Below are positions 1 through 8,647 of a stretch of 64,000 nucleotides of DNA, piece by piece; within the stretch, counting starts at the first letter, position 1; each line of letters starts with the position of its first letter. The translations under genes were made by a program, and so were the position numbers. This DNA comes from Devosia sp. Root436 (GTDB taxonomy: Bacteria > Pseudomonadota > Alphaproteobacteria > Rhizobiales > Devosiaceae), in assembly GCF_001426345.1 (NCBI RefSeq), contig NZ_LMEM01000012.1, positions 90,009 through 154,008 of the forward strand. The letters run 5' to 3'. Below the pieces are notes generated by a model, which ran no database searches, was not told where the DNA came from, and saw only the letters and a program-made list of their open reading frames with translations.

Positions 1-629
1 GCCCCTTCGGGAAACAGCATCGCGTCGCCCGCGAACAGGTCATGGCTCAGCACCAGTTCCCCCGCCTCGAACGGCGATGGCAGCGCCTCCGGCTTCACCA
101 GCCCGCCCGAAAGCCGCACCAGGTCCGGCGTCCCGCCATTGTCCAGCACCACGCGATGCTCCAGCCCGTCACAGGCAGGCAGCGGCCACACGAAGGCTGG
201 ATGAAAGCCGATCCCGAACGGCATCGGCCGATGATCGAGATTGCTCACCTCCGCCATGACGCTCACGCCGCGCCCCTCGACCCGATGCTCCAGCGCCAGC
301 AGGAATTCGAACGGAAAGATCGAATGACTGGCCTGCCCCGACCGAAGCGCGAACCGGCAGAAATCGGCCCCGCTTGCCACCAGCTCGAATTCGCTGCGCC
401 GGGCAAAACCATGCTGCCCCATCGGGTAGCGAAAGCCCTCGATCCGCACATGATCGTCCGGCGCCCGGCCCACGATCGGAAACAGCACCGGCGACCGCCC
501 GCTCCAGAACGCCGCATCACCGTCCCACAACCAGTCCTGCCCATCGCTGGTCACAATCGACTGCATCTCCGATCCGAGAGGGGAGACTTCGACAGTCACA
601 TGCTCATTGCCGATGCGAATATTGGTCAT
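1..629 (-). CDS. aldose 1-epimerase (mutarotase) family protein, 3' end outside window
   Basis: The reverse strand is open from an ATG at 629 to the window edge, about 209 residues. The start has a good ribosome site (AGGAG nine bases before ATG). The translation begins MTNIRIGNEHVTVEV and carries SPLGSEMQSI, FPIVGRAPDD, MGQHGFARRSEF and FGIGFHPAF. These match the galactose-mutarotase-like fold of LacX/YeaD-type proteins, which interconvert sugar anomers or bind sugar phosphates. HGFAR and GFHPAF supply the usual active-site histidines. The C-terminal part lies beyond position 1, so completeness cannot be judged. The sugar substrate is unknown. Confidence 0.8.
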   Translation of the reverse strand, partial: MTNIRIGNEHVTVEVSPLGSEMQSIVTSDGQDWLWDGDAAFWSGRSPVLFPIVGRAPDDHVRIEGFRYPMGQHGFARRSEFELVASGADFCRFALRSGQASHSIFPFEFLLALEHRVEGRGVSVMAEVSNLDHRPMPFGIGFHPAFVWPLPACDGLEHRVVLDNGGTPDLVRLSGGLVKPEALPSPFEAGELVLSHDLFAGDAMLFPEG

Positions 630-713
630 GAAATGCTCCTGAATTGCCTCACCCTAACCCAAGAAGGGGGAAACAGCTTCGTATGTTGGCAACGTCGTGC
701 CACATCCACCCGG

Positions 714-792
714 CCTCACCCTCCCCCTTGTGGGAGGGAAGCGAGATAGGACTTAGCGTTTGCTAAGTCCGTAAATCGAGCAGGGTGGGGGT
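714..792. repeat. dispersed palindromic repeat (CCCTCCCCC...GGGTGGGGG family)
   Basis: The element has a CCTCCCCCTTGTGGGAGG hairpin, then a GGACTTAGC/GCTAAGTCC hairpin, closed by outer CACCCTCCCCC/GGGTGGGGG pairing, which gives a cruciform-like layout. Related copies lie at 8502-8630 and 18104-18233. It fills the gap between two divergent genes. It has no coding signal and is probably a REP/MITE-like repeat. Confidence 0.7.
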
Positions 793-854
793 TTGCCTCC
801 GCAAACACGATACCGCTCTTGCCCACAAACCACGGATACTTCAAGAACCTGCTC

Positions 855-3296
855 ATGTCCCTGCCGCTCTTGCCCATCGACGACGCCCTGCCGGCCCTGC
901 AAGCGGCGCTGGCCGCCGGCCCCTATGCCGTTCTCGTCGCCCCGCCCGGCGCCGGCAAGACCACCCGTGTTCCCCTCGCCCTCCTCGCCGCCCCCTGGCG
1001 CCAGGACCGCCGCATCGTCATGCTCGAACCGCGCCGCCTCGCCGCCCGCGCCGCCGCCGCCCAGATGGCGCGGCTATCGGGCGAAGAGGTCGGCCAGACC
1101 GTCGGCTATCGCGTCCGTATGGACACCAAGGTTTCTGCCCGAACCCGCATCGAGATCGTCACCGAAGGCGTCTTCACCCGCATGCTGCTCGACGATCCCG
1201 AACTGACCGGCATTGCCGCCGTGCTGTTCGACGAATTTCACGAACGCAGCCTCGACGGCGATCTCGGCCTCGCCCTCACCCTCGACGCCGCGGCGCTCCG
1301 CCCCGACCTCCGCGTCCTCGTCATGTCCGCCACATTGGACGGCGCCCGCGTGTCCCGCCTGCTGAACGACGCCCCGGTCATCGAAAGCCAGGGCCGCGCC
1401 TTCCCGGTCCAAACCATCCATCGCGAGCCCGATCCGCTCCAGCGCCTCGAAGACCAGGTCACATCAGCCGTTCTTGCCGCCTTGCGCGATCACGAAGGCT
1501 CCGCCCTCGTCTTCCTGCCCGGCCAGGGCGAAATCGTCCGGGTGGCCGAGCGCCTCGCCACCCGCCTCCCCGCCAATACCGATATCGCCCCACTCTATGG
1601 CCAGCTCACCCCGGCCGAACAGGATCGCGCCATCCGCCCCGCCGAACCGGGCCGCCGCAAGGTCGTCCTCGCCACCTCGATTGCCGAAACCTCGCTCACC
1701 ATCGACGGCGTCCGCATCGTGGTCGATAGCGGCTTCCGCCGCGTTCCGGTCTATGAACCCAATACCGGCCTCACCACGCTGGCCACAAGCCGCGTCTCCC
1801 GCGCCGGGGCCGACCAACGCCGCGGCCGCGCCGGCCGCACCAGTCCCGGCGTCGCCATCCGCCTGTGGAACGAGGGGCAGACCTCGGCGCTCGAACCCTT
1901 CGACACCCCCGAAATCCTTGCCGCCGACCTCGCCGGCTTCGCGCTCGACCTGGCCAATTGGGGCGTCACCGATCCATCGACCCTGCTTTTCCTCGATCCC
2001 CCGCCGGCCCCTGCCTGGGCCGAAGCCGCCAGCCTGCTCAAATCCCTCGACGCGCTCGACCCCGCCGGCCGCATCACCGCCGAAGGCAAGGCCCTCGCCC
2101 GCCTGCCGCTGCATCCGCGCCTCGCCCACATGGTCGTCGCCGGCGCCGCCGAAGACGACGCCATCACCGCCGCGGAGCTCGCCGTCCTCATCTCCGAACG
2201 CGGCCTGGGCGGCGACGGCACCGACCTCGCCCACCGTCTCGACCGCTTCCGCACCGACCGTGGCAAGCGCGCCGAGGATGCCCGCAATCTTGCCCGGCGC
2301 TGGGCAGGTGCAAACAGCAGGCAAACCACGGGCAATCTCCCTGCAGGCTGGCACCTTGCCCATGCCTTTCCCGATCGTGTCGCCCAATCAACCGCCCGCG
2401 GCAAATTCCGCCTCGCCAACGGCCGCCAGGCCAGCCTCGACGAAACCGACGCCCTCGCATCCGCGCCCTTCCTCGTCGTCACCGACCTCACCGGCGCCGC
2501 CGCCACCAGTCATATCCGCGCCGCCGCCGCCCTCGACCGCGCCGATCTCGAAACGCTCTTTGGCCATCGCATCACCGAAACCACGACGCTGACCTTCGAC
2601 CCCGCCTCAGCCAGCATCCGCGCCCGCCGCCAGCGCCAGTTCGGCGCCCTGCGCCTCGCCGACGATCCGGTCTCCGTCACCGACCTCGACCAGGCCGCCG
2701 CCCTCCTGGCCACAGCCGCCCTGCGCCGCCCGGAAACGCTGCCCTGGACCAAGGAGCAAAAGGCCCTGCGCGCCCGGGCCACCTATCTCCACGAAACCCT
2801 GGGTAAAGCCTGGCCCGACCTTTCCGACGCTGCCCTTGCTGCCGATCCGGCCTGGCTCGCGCCCCATATTCTGGGCCAAACCCGCCTCGCCGCCATCACC
2901 GCCGCCCATCTCGGCAATGCCCTCGACGTGGCTCTGCCCTGGTCCCAGCGCCAGGAAATCGACCGCCTGCTGCCCAGCCACTTCACCGCGCCATCCGGCA
3001 GCCACCTGCCCATCGATTACGCCGCCGAAAACGGCCCCGCGCTCGAAATCCGCGTGCAGGAACTCTTCGGCCTCGACCGCCACCCTGCTGTGGCCGGCGG
3101 CAAGGTTCCGCTGCTGCTCATCCTGCTTTCCCCGGCCCATCGTCCCATCCAGACCACCAGAGACCTCCCCGGCTTCTGGCGCGGTAGCTGGAAAGATGTC
3201 GCCAAGGACCTCAAGGGCCGCTATCCCCGCCACTTCTGGCCGGACGACCCGATCAATGCCGCCGCGACAGCACGAGCCAAGCCGAGGGGAACTTAG
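855..3296 (+). CDS. hrpB: ATP-dependent helicase HrpB
   Basis: 813 residues, the usual size for HrpB, a DEAH-family RNA-helicase-like protein of largely unknown cellular role. Walker A is PPGAGKTT (residues 30-37), the DEAH-type motif II is DEFH (126-129), motif III is SAT (158-160), and motif VI is QRRGRAGR (about 321-328). The second RecA domain, helicase-associated region and the C-terminal HrpB domain follow. I chose the ATG at 855 because family members begin MSLP-x-LPID. An in-frame ATG at 819 would add 12 unconserved residues. The gene stands alone, between two repeat elements. Confidence 0.95.
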   Translation: MSLPLLPIDDALPALQAALAAGPYAVLVAPPGAGKTTRVPLALLAAPWRQDRRIVMLEPRRLAARAAAAQMARLSGEEVGQTVGYRVRMDTKVSARTRIEIVTEGVFTRMLLDDPELTGIAAVLFDEFHERSLDGDLGLALTLDAAALRPDLRVLVMSATLDGARVSRLLNDAPVIESQGRAFPVQTIHREPDPLQRLEDQVTSAVLAALRDHEGSALVFLPGQGEIVRVAERLATRLPANTDIAPLYGQLTPAEQDRAIRPAEPGRRKVVLATSIAETSLTIDGVRIVVDSGFRRVPVYEPNTGLTTLATSRVSRAGADQRRGRAGRTSPGVAIRLWNEGQTSALEPFDTPEILAADLAGFALDLANWGVTDPSTLLFLDPPPAPAWAEAASLLKSLDALDPAGRITAEGKALARLPLHPRLAHMVVAGAAEDDAITAAELAVLISERGLGGDGTDLAHRLDRFRTDRGKRAEDARNLARRWAGANSRQTTGNLPAGWHLAHAFPDRVAQSTARGKFRLANGRQASLDETDALASAPFLVVTDLTGAAATSHIRAAAALDRADLETLFGHRITETTTLTFDPASASIRARRQRQFGALRLADDPVSVTDLDQAAALLATAALRRPETLPWTKEQKALRARATYLHETLGKAWPDLSDAALAADPAWLAPHILGQTRLAAITAAHLGNALDVALPWSQRQEIDRLLPSHFTAPSGSHLPIDYAAENGPALEIRVQELFGLDRHPAVAGGKVPLLLILLSPAHRPIQTTRDLPGFWRGSWKDVAKDLKGRYPRHFWPDDPINAAATARAKPRGT

Positions 3297-3306
3297 TCCT
3301 TCTCTT

Positions 3307-3452
3307 CCCCTCTCCCCTTGAGGGAGAGGGTGGTTTTCTGCGTCCAGCAGAAAACCGGGTGAGGGGTACTGCGCCCTCCCATGCTTCGATGTTGGCGGAA
3401 GCAACCCCGCATCCGCCCTTCGGGCACCTTCTCCCTCAAGGGGAGAAGGCCA
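3307..3452. repeat. compound inverted repeat downstream of hrpB
   Basis: A nested cruciform: CCCTCTCCC/GGGAGAGGG, then GGTTTTCTG/CAGAAAACC, closed by GGGTGAGGGG (3307-3366). A second hairpin CCTTCTCCC/GGGAGAAGG follows at about 3428-3449. This is the CTCTCCCTTGAGGGAGAG repeat class also seen at 50208-50228. It may help end transcription but lacks a terminal T-run. Confidence 0.65.
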
Positions 3453-3479
3453 CCGCCTGACCCTCTCCGTCCCAACAAA

Positions 3480-3508
3480 AAGGCCCCGGATCGCTCCGGG
3501 GCCTTTCT
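3480..3508. terminator. bidirectional rho-independent terminator (msrB / hrpB)
   Basis: The stem GGCCCCGGA/TCCGGGGCC with loop tcgc lies two bases after the msrB stop. On the minus strand it is followed by a run of five T. On the plus strand it is followed by TTTCTCT. Confidence 0.85.
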
Positions 3509-3913
3509 CTACTCAGCAGGTGAAAAATTCAGCGCCACGCCATTGATGCAGTAGCGCAACCCCGTCGGCGGCGGGCCATCGGGGAACACATGCCCCAGAT
3601 GGCTGCCGCAGGTGGCGCAATGCACCTCCGTCCGCACCATGCCGTGGCTCTTGTCGGTAGTCGTCTCCACCGAGCCCGGCAGCGGATCGTTGAAGCTCGG
3701 CCAGCCGGTGCCGCTTTCAAATTTCAGCGTCGACCGGAACAGCGGCGTATCGCAGCCGGCGCAGGAAAACGTGCCCTGCCGGTGCTCATGCAGCAGCGCA
3801 CAGGAACCGGGCCGCTCGGTGCCGTGATTGCGCATCACCTCATATTGTTCCGGCGTGAGCCTGGCGCGCCACTCGGCATCGGTATGGGTCACCTTGAAGG
3901 CATGGCTGTCCAT
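3509..3913 (-). CDS. msrB: peptide-methionine (R)-S-oxide reductase MsrB
   Basis: 134 residues, a complete single-domain SelR/MsrB that reduces methionine-R-sulfoxide in free or protein-bound methionine. Zinc is held by two CxxC pairs (C51/C54 and C99/C102). GTGWPSF (about 69-74) and GSHLGHVF (about 103-110) are family signatures. The catalytic residue is a cysteine in RYCIN (C122), so this is the cysteine form rather than the selenocysteine form. The ATG at 3913 is preceded by AGGAG seven bases upstream. A strong terminator follows directly. No msrA is adjacent. Confidence 0.97.
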   Translation of the reverse strand: MDSHAFKVTHTDAEWRARLTPEQYEVMRNHGTERPGSCALLHEHRQGTFSCAGCDTPLFRSTLKFESGTGWPSFNDPLPGSVETTTDKSHGMVRTEVHCATCGSHLGHVFPDGPPPTGLRYCINGVALNFSPAE

Positions 3914-4023
3914 CGGTTACTCCTTTTGTCGCCCTGTCATTCGCATCGGATATAGGATTGGTTACGTCCCGCCCATACCGCGCGTTGCATCAATTCGTGC
4001 TGATCGTATGCCAAAGGCCCGCC

Positions 4024-4638
4024 ATGTCCATTGTCAGCTCTCTCGAACAGCTCGAAGCGCTCTATACACCCGCCCCCGCCGCCGCCTCGACCACCAAGGT
4101 CGCCCATGCCATGACGCCGCACTATCGGCGCCTCATTGAAGCGAGCCCCTTCGCCGCCCTCGCCACGGTCGGCCCCGAGGGTATCGACTGCTCGCCGCGC
4201 GGCGACCAGCCCGGCTTCGTCCGCGTCCACGATGACCACACCCTGATGATGCCGGATCGCCGCGGCAATAACCGCATCGATTCCCTGCGCAACATCGTGC
4301 GCGACCCGCGCTGCGCCTTTCTGTTCCTGCTGCCCGGCAGCGGCACCACCTTCCGCGCCCACGGGCGCGCCCATCTCAGCGTCGATCCCGACCTGCTGGC
4401 GAGCTTCGCCGTCGAGGGCAAGGCGCCCCGCTCGGTCATCGTCATGAGAATCGACGAGCTCTATTTCCAGTGCGCCCGCGCCATCGTCCGCTCCGAACTC
4501 TGGAACCCGGCCCGCCACATTGACCCCAAATCTCTCCCCACACCCGGCGAAATCCTCGCCGCCATGACGGACAACCAGGTTGGCGGCGAAGCCTATGACC
4601 AAGCCTGGCCGGAACGCGCCCGGCAGACCATGTGGTAA
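4024..4638 (+). CDS. pyridoxamine 5'-phosphate oxidase-family flavin-binding protein
   Basis: 204 residues with the split-barrel FMN-binding fold of the PPOX-like family (DR2398/MSMEG_1061 type). Recognisable pieces are HYRRLIEASPFAALATVGPEGIDCSPRGD and DRRGNNRIDSLRNI, where the conserved NNR(I/L)D precedes the strand that packs against FMN. The C-terminal section QCARAIVRSELWNP is typical of this subgroup. The true enzymatic role is unknown; relatives bind FMN, F420 or haem. The start at 4024 is preferred over 3958 because the added residues do not resemble the family. Confidence 0.85.
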   Translation: MSIVSSLEQLEALYTPAPAAASTTKVAHAMTPHYRRLIEASPFAALATVGPEGIDCSPRGDQPGFVRVHDDHTLMMPDRRGNNRIDSLRNIVRDPRCAFLFLLPGSGTTFRAHGRAHLSVDPDLLASFAVEGKAPRSVIVMRIDELYFQCARAIVRSELWNPARHIDPKSLPTPGEILAAMTDNQVGGEAYDQAWPERARQTMW

Positions 4639-4718
4639 GCCGCTGAAGCCGGTGGCGTCATCGGCCTGCCATGCTCTACCGTTACCAGCAGCACTGATCA
4701 GTCCATGGGCGGGGAACG

Positions 4719-5504
4719 ATGCTGAAATTCGTGGTCATGAGCGACCTGCATGTCATGCCGCAAGGCGAGCTGTCGATGACGCTCGATACCGGGGCCCGGC
4801 TGGAACAGGCGGTCGATGCGGTGATTGCCCGCTATGGCGATGCCGATTTCTGCGTCCTGGCCGGTGATCTCGCCGATCTGGGCCAACCGGCCGCCTATCG
4901 GCGCCTCAAGGCCATCATCGCCCGCCTGCCCATCCCGGTGCATATCACCCTGGGCAATCACGACCACCGCCCGTCATTCCTCTCCGTCTTCGGCGACCAT
5001 TTCGTCGCCGAGACCGGCAAGATCGACAAGATCATCGACATCAAGGGCTACCGCATCATCCTGCTCGACTCTTCCGAGCCTGGCCGCGTCGATGGCGTGC
5101 TGACCCAAGCCCAGATAGCCTGGCTCAAGGCCCGGCTGGCCGAGGCTGCCGACCGGCCCGTCATCGTCATCCTCCATCACAATGCCAATGCCCTTCATAT
5201 CGAATCGGACAATATCGCCATCCTCGATCCGGAGGCCTTCATCCAGGCGCTCAAGACCCATCCCGATATCCGCCAGGTCATCGCCGGACATGTTCATCTG
5301 ACCTCCACCGCCACCTGGCGCGGCCTGAGCTTCACCACCCTGTCGGGCAATCATTATTCCTGCAGCGTCGACCAGCCCCACATCCCCATGCGCCGCCTCG
5401 CCGGCCCCGGCCAGATGGCCTTCATCATCGCCGACGCCGACAGCACCACCGTCCTCTTCGACGACTACATCGACGGCAATGATGAGATTTTTCTCGAAGA
5501 CTAA
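4719..5504 (+). CDS. metallophosphoesterase (cyclic-nucleotide / glycerophosphodiester phosphodiesterase-like)
   Basis: 261 residues, class III phosphodiesterase fold. All metal-binding motifs are present in order: SDLH (D9, H11), GDL (D50), GNHD (80-82), HH (153-154) and GHVH (190-193). The spacing matches CpdA/GpdQ-type enzymes, which hydrolyse cAMP or glycerophosphodiesters. Sequence alone cannot separate those substrates. The ATG at 4719 is preceded by GGGGAA. It has no operon partner: the next downstream features are a repeat and two tRNAs on the other strand. Confidence 0.88.
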   Translation: MLKFVVMSDLHVMPQGELSMTLDTGARLEQAVDAVIARYGDADFCVLAGDLADLGQPAAYRRLKAIIARLPIPVHITLGNHDHRPSFLSVFGDHFVAETGKIDKIIDIKGYRIILLDSSEPGRVDGVLTQAQIAWLKARLAEAADRPVIVILHHNANALHIESDNIAILDPEAFIQALKTHPDIRQVIAGHVHLTSTATWRGLSFTTLSGNHYSCSVDQPHIPMRRLAGPGQMAFIIADADSTTVLFDDYIDGNDEIFLED

Positions 5505-5555
5505 CAAAGCCCGTTGGGGGCACCATTTGCCTTCGAGCCGGTCAAGGCGAGGCGA

Positions 5556-5644
5556 AAACGCCCGTTGCCGAGAACCGGCGCGCAGCGTGCGTTCGGCACG
5601 TGAGCACCGGAAGCGGAGGAAATGGGTGTTTGCAGGCCGGCATG
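5556..5644. repeat. structured dispersed element, copy A
   Basis: First of three copies (others at 9684-9770 and 11564-11644). The core is CCGG-GCG-AGCG-CGTGC, a five-base loop, then GCACG-TG-GC-ACCGGAAGC. The outer arms AAACGCCCGTT (5556-5566) and AATGGGTGTTT (5621-5631) pair fully if G-T pairs are allowed. A conserved GCAGGCCGGC follows. It ends about 20 bases from the 3' end of tRNA-Val. The middle could be read as part of a short ORF, but I see no coding support. Confidence 0.7.
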
Positions 5645-5662
5645 GCCCGAAAGATGGGCAAA

Positions 5663-5737
5663 TGGTGGGAGTAACAAGGATTGAACTTGTGACCCTTCGC
5701 GTGTGAAGCGAATGCTCTCCCGCTGAGCTATACTCCC
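5663..5737 (-). tRNA. tRNA-Val (anticodon CAC)
   Basis: 75 nt with encoded CCA. The acceptor GGGAGTA pairs with TACTCCC, the D arm is GCTCAGCGGGAGAGC, and the anticodon stem TTCGC/GCGAA holds the loop TTCACAC (anticodon CAC, codon GUG). The T arm contains GTTCAATCC. It is the second gene of a two-tRNA valine pair. Confidence 0.97.
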
Positions 5738-5766
5738 GTCGCCATTGGCGAAAGTCTTTAGAGAGA

Positions 5767-5841
5767 TGGTGGGCGTAACAAGGATCGAACTTGTGACCCC
5801 CTCGATGTCAACGAGGTGCTCTCCCGCTGAGCTATACGCCC
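5767..5841 (-). tRNA. tRNA-Val (anticodon GAC)
   Basis: 75 nt with encoded CCA. The acceptor GGGCGTA pairs with TACGCCC. The anticodon stem CCTCG/CGAGG holds the loop TTGACAT (anticodon GAC, codons GUC/GUU). The T arm contains GTTCGATCC. It lies 29 nt upstream of tRNA-Val(CAC) on the same strand, so the two are probably one transcript. Confidence 0.97.
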
Positions 5842-5973
5842 ATCTCTCCGGGATGGCCCGGCCGCAAGGCCGTTCCAGTGGCGCGGATAGACCATAAAAA
5901 CCCCGAAGGGGTCAAGTGGGCAGATTGATTGAACTTCGGCGACCGAATGGAAACCAGATGGTTCACCACCCAC

Positions 5974-6098
5974 GATGTCATCCCGGCGCAGGCCGGGATC
6001 CATCCCGAGATATCCCCGCCGCCGCAAGGTGGATCGCTGGACCGCCACATTCATTCACGCATCTCAGGATGGATCCCGGGTCAAGCCCGGGATGACAC
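5974..6098. repeat. long inverted repeat (TGTCATCCCGG ... CCGGGATGACA)
   Basis: The outer arms TGTCATCCCGG and CCGGGATGACA are complementary, and inner GGGATCCATCC/GGATGGATCCC also pairs. This is the common GTCATCCCGG repeat pair of Hyphomicrobiales genomes. It fills most of the gap between the tRNA pair and cpdR, where I find no gene. Confidence 0.75.
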
Positions 6099-6121
6099 CG
6101 CGCAAGGTGAAGCGGTAGCGC

Positions 6122-6481
6122 TCACGCCGCCAGCAACCGCTCGACCTCGTTCACCAGATCCTTGAGATGAAACGGCTTGCTCAGCACCGAGGCATCCTTG
6201 GGCGCGTCGCTGTCGGGGTTCAGCGCCACCGCGGCAAAGCCGGTGATGAACATCACCTTGAGGTCGGGGTCGAGTTCGGTGGCGCGCCGCGCCAGCTCGA
6301 TCCCGTCCATTTCCGGCATCACGATATCGCTGAGCAGCAGCGAGAACGGTTCCTCGCGCAGCCGTTCATAGGCCGAAAGCCCGTTGTCGAACGACACGAC
6401 CTCGTAGCCCGCATTCTTGAGCGCACGCGTCAGGAACTGGCGCATGTCGTTATCGTCTTCCGCGAGCAGAATTCGCTTCAT
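6122..6481 (-). CDS. cpdR: CpdR-type single-domain response regulator
   Basis: 119 residues, a receiver domain with no output domain. The acidic pair is at residues 9-10, the phospho-acceptor D52 is in SDIVMPEMDG, T80 is in MFITGFAA and K102 is in SKPFH. The sequence is very close to Caulobacter/Brucella CpdR. There, unphosphorylated CpdR primes the ClpXP protease for cell-cycle substrates and is phosphorylated through CckA-ChpT. I chose the start MKRILLAEDD at 6481 because longer in-frame extension is non-conserved. The gene stands alone, as in many relatives. Confidence 0.95.
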   Translation of the reverse strand: MKRILLAEDDNDMRQFLTRALKNAGYEVVSFDNGLSAYERLREEPFSLLLSDIVMPEMDGIELARRATELDPDLKVMFITGFAAVALNPDSDAPKDASVLSKPFHLKDLVNEVERLLAA

Positions 6482-6683
6482 CGGGGTCTCCAGCCGGTTT
6501 GGCTCTGTCTGAGTCGGACTATAGCGAACGATGTTTAAGCGAAGTTTGCCTGCAGGGCAAAATCTCCTCTGCCCGTGATTTCCGTTTTCCAATCCTGCGG
6601 CAATCTGGACAAGCCGGGCGCAAAGCGCGACACTGACAGGCAAATCACTCTGCGCCGGCAAAGGCGCCCTTCGGGGAGGCATC

Positions 6684-7580
6684 GTGCGGTCCGACTATTG
6701 GGATCAGCCTGCATTCGAAACCATCCGGCCACGCCGGCTGGTCACACCTTTGGTGTTCAATTCCCCCCATTCGGGCCGCGTCTATCCCGAGCGCTTCCTC
6801 GCCATGACCCGGCTCGATCATCTGTCGATCCGCCAGTCCGAGGATGCCTGGGTCGATGAGCTCTTCGCCCGCGCGCCCCATCTGGGCGCCCCCATGCTGC
6901 GGGCGCATTTCCCCCGCGCCTATCTCGACGTCAACCGCGAGCCGTGGGAACTCGATCCCACCATGTTCGTCGAGCCCCTGTCCGAGCGCTTCAACACCAC
7001 CTCGCCCCGTGTTGCCGCCGGGCTGGGCACGCTGGCCCGCGTCGTGGCCGAGAACAAGCCCATCTATCGTGACCGGCTGACGCTCGATGACGCCCGCATG
7101 CGTATCGACGGCATCTACCATCCCTATCACGCGGCCCTGCAGAAGCTGCTGAGCGAAGCCATTGCCGCCTTCGGCGTCGCCTTGCTGATCGATTGCCACT
7201 CCATGCCGCGCATCACCCGCTCCAATGACAAGGCCGCGCCCGATATCGTGCTGGGCGACCGCTATGGCACCACCTGCGCGCCCGGCCTGGTCGACCTGGC
7301 CGAAACCATTTTCGCCAGCGCCGGCCTCAAGGTCGCCCGCAACCGCCCCTATGCCGGCGGCTTTGCCACCCGCACCTATGGCCGCCCCCAGCATGGCGTG
7401 CATGCCTTGCAGATCGAAATCAGCCGCCACCTCTATATGAACGAGGTGACCCTGGCCAAAAATGCCGATTTCGACGCCATCCGCAGCCTGGTCGAACGCC
7501 TGATCTTCGCCCTGATCGGCCTGGACCTGGTGTCATTGGTCGGCAGCCAGCCGGTGATCGACAAGGAAGCGGCGGAGTAG
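6684..7580 (+). CDS. N-formylglutamate amidohydrolase family protein
   Basis: 298 residues. The start is GTG at 6684 with GGGGAGG upstream. Family features are FNSPHSGR (25-32), the EDAWVDELF block (about 53-61), RAYLDVNREPWE (about 79-90), IDCHSMP (about residue 170) and the C-terminal HALQIEISRHLYM. The histidines and glutamate in these blocks form the zinc site. HutG-type members split N-formyl-L-glutamate to formate and glutamate at the end of histidine breakdown. No other hut genes are nearby, so the true substrate is uncertain. The next gene, hisN, is 108 bp downstream on the same strand. Confidence 0.88.
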   Translation: MRSDYWDQPAFETIRPRRLVTPLVFNSPHSGRVYPERFLAMTRLDHLSIRQSEDAWVDELFARAPHLGAPMLRAHFPRAYLDVNREPWELDPTMFVEPLSERFNTTSPRVAAGLGTLARVVAENKPIYRDRLTLDDARMRIDGIYHPYHAALQKLLSEAIAAFGVALLIDCHSMPRITRSNDKAAPDIVLGDRYGTTCAPGLVDLAETIFASAGLKVARNRPYAGGFATRTYGRPQHGVHALQIEISRHLYMNEVTLAKNADFDAIRSLVERLIFALIGLDLVSLVGSQPVIDKEAAE

Positions 7581-7688
7581 CGTCGGGCTGCACGAAGTCA
7601 CTCCCACCCACCGCGTCATTCCCACCCACCGAACCCGATGGCGTCGTGAACGGCCCTTCGAACCGAGACAGCGCCCCCGGACCCGCCC

Positions 7689-8477
7689 ATGACCCTCGAT
7701 CTCGCCAAAGTCGAAGCCACCCTCCTTGAGGCCGCCGAGGCCGCCGCCACGCGCACCCTGCCGCTGTTCCGCACCCCATTGGCCATCGACAACAAATACA
7801 CCGTCGGCTTCGACCCGGTGACCGAGGCCGATCGCGGCGCCGAAACCGCCATTCGCGCCGTCATCGCCCGGCACTTCCCCGATCACGCCATTATCGGCGA
7901 GGAATGGGGCAGTTCCGGCGAGAGCCCCTATACCTGGATCATCGACCCCGTCGACGGCACCCGCGCCTTCATTTCCGGCGCGCCCGTCTGGGGCACGCTG
8001 ATCGGCTTCGCCCATGATGGCGTCGCCATTGCGGGCATCATGAGCCAGCCCTTCATCGGAGAAACCTTCCTCGCCGTGCCCGGCCGCGCCACCTACCGCC
8101 ACGGTGACATCACCACGCCCATCCGCAGCAGCGGCCAGACCGAGCTGGCGCCGTCCCGCGTCTTCACCACCACCCCCGCTCTGTTCGACACGCCCGAGCT
8201 GGCCAGCAAGTGGCATTCCGTCGAATCCGCCACCCGCCTGCAGCGCTTCGGCATGGATTGCTACGGCTACGCACTGCTCGCCGCCGGCCACGCCGACCTG
8301 GTCATCGAGCCGCGTCTCAATACCTATGACATCGCCGCCCTCGTCCCCATCATCCGCGAAGCCGGCGGCGCCATAGCCTGCTGGGACGGCAGCGAACCCA
8401 CCGCCGGCGGCAATGTCATAGCCGCCGCAACACCCGAACTGTTGGAAAAAGCACTGGCGCTGGTGAATGCGAGCTAG
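7689..8477 (+). CDS. hisN: histidinol-phosphatase, inositol-monophosphatase type
   Basis: 262 residues of the FIG superfamily of Mg-dependent, lithium-sensitive phosphatases. The metal site is visible in GEEWG, the IDPVDGTRAF signature and the C-terminal TYDIAALVPII aspartate. The tail with DIAALVPIIREAGG fits the HisN group, which dephosphorylates histidinol phosphate in histidine biosynthesis, better than true inositol monophosphatases. No further his genes lie nearby. An unclear ribosome site precedes the ATG; the start is supported by the family length. Confidence 0.88.
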   Translation: MTLDLAKVEATLLEAAEAAATRTLPLFRTPLAIDNKYTVGFDPVTEADRGAETAIRAVIARHFPDHAIIGEEWGSSGESPYTWIIDPVDGTRAFISGAPVWGTLIGFAHDGVAIAGIMSQPFIGETFLAVPGRATYRHGDITTPIRSSGQTELAPSRVFTTTPALFDTPELASKWHSVESATRLQRFGMDCYGYALLAAGHADLVIEPRLNTYDIAALVPIIREAGGAIACWDGSEPTAGGNVIAAATPELLEKALALVNAS

Positions 8478-8501
8478 CGCCACAAGTCTCTCAGTCGGGC
8501 T

Positions 8502-8630
8502 CCCTCCCCCTTGCGGGGAGGGTAGCGAAGCTAGGCCCAACGGGCTGTAGCGGAGCTGGGTGGGGGTGCGTAGGCCACGATATCCCGGCTCTCACCCCCA
8601 CCCTTGATCCCTCCCCGCAAGGGAAGGGTG
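8502..8630. repeat. dispersed palindromic repeat (copy of 714-792 / 18104-18233 family)
   Basis: CCCTCCCCCTTGCGGGGAGGG at one end and CCCTCCCCGCAAGGG at the other, with inner GGGTGGGGGT/ACCCCCACCC pairing around a shared GCCACGATAT centre. It is clearly homologous to 18104-18233, including the centre. It lies between convergent hisN and the hydrolase gene. Confidence 0.75.
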
Positions 8631-8647
8631 GACGACTGCACGATCGC

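Noticed and set aside
3307..3452. Possible CRISPR-like or tandem repeat
   Set aside because: Units are hairpin arms of a REP-like element, not regularly spaced direct repeats with unique spacers.
5479..5706. 75-codon ORF running through the element and a tRNA
   Set aside because: It ends inside the antisense of tRNA-Val and consists of repeat sequence; not coding.
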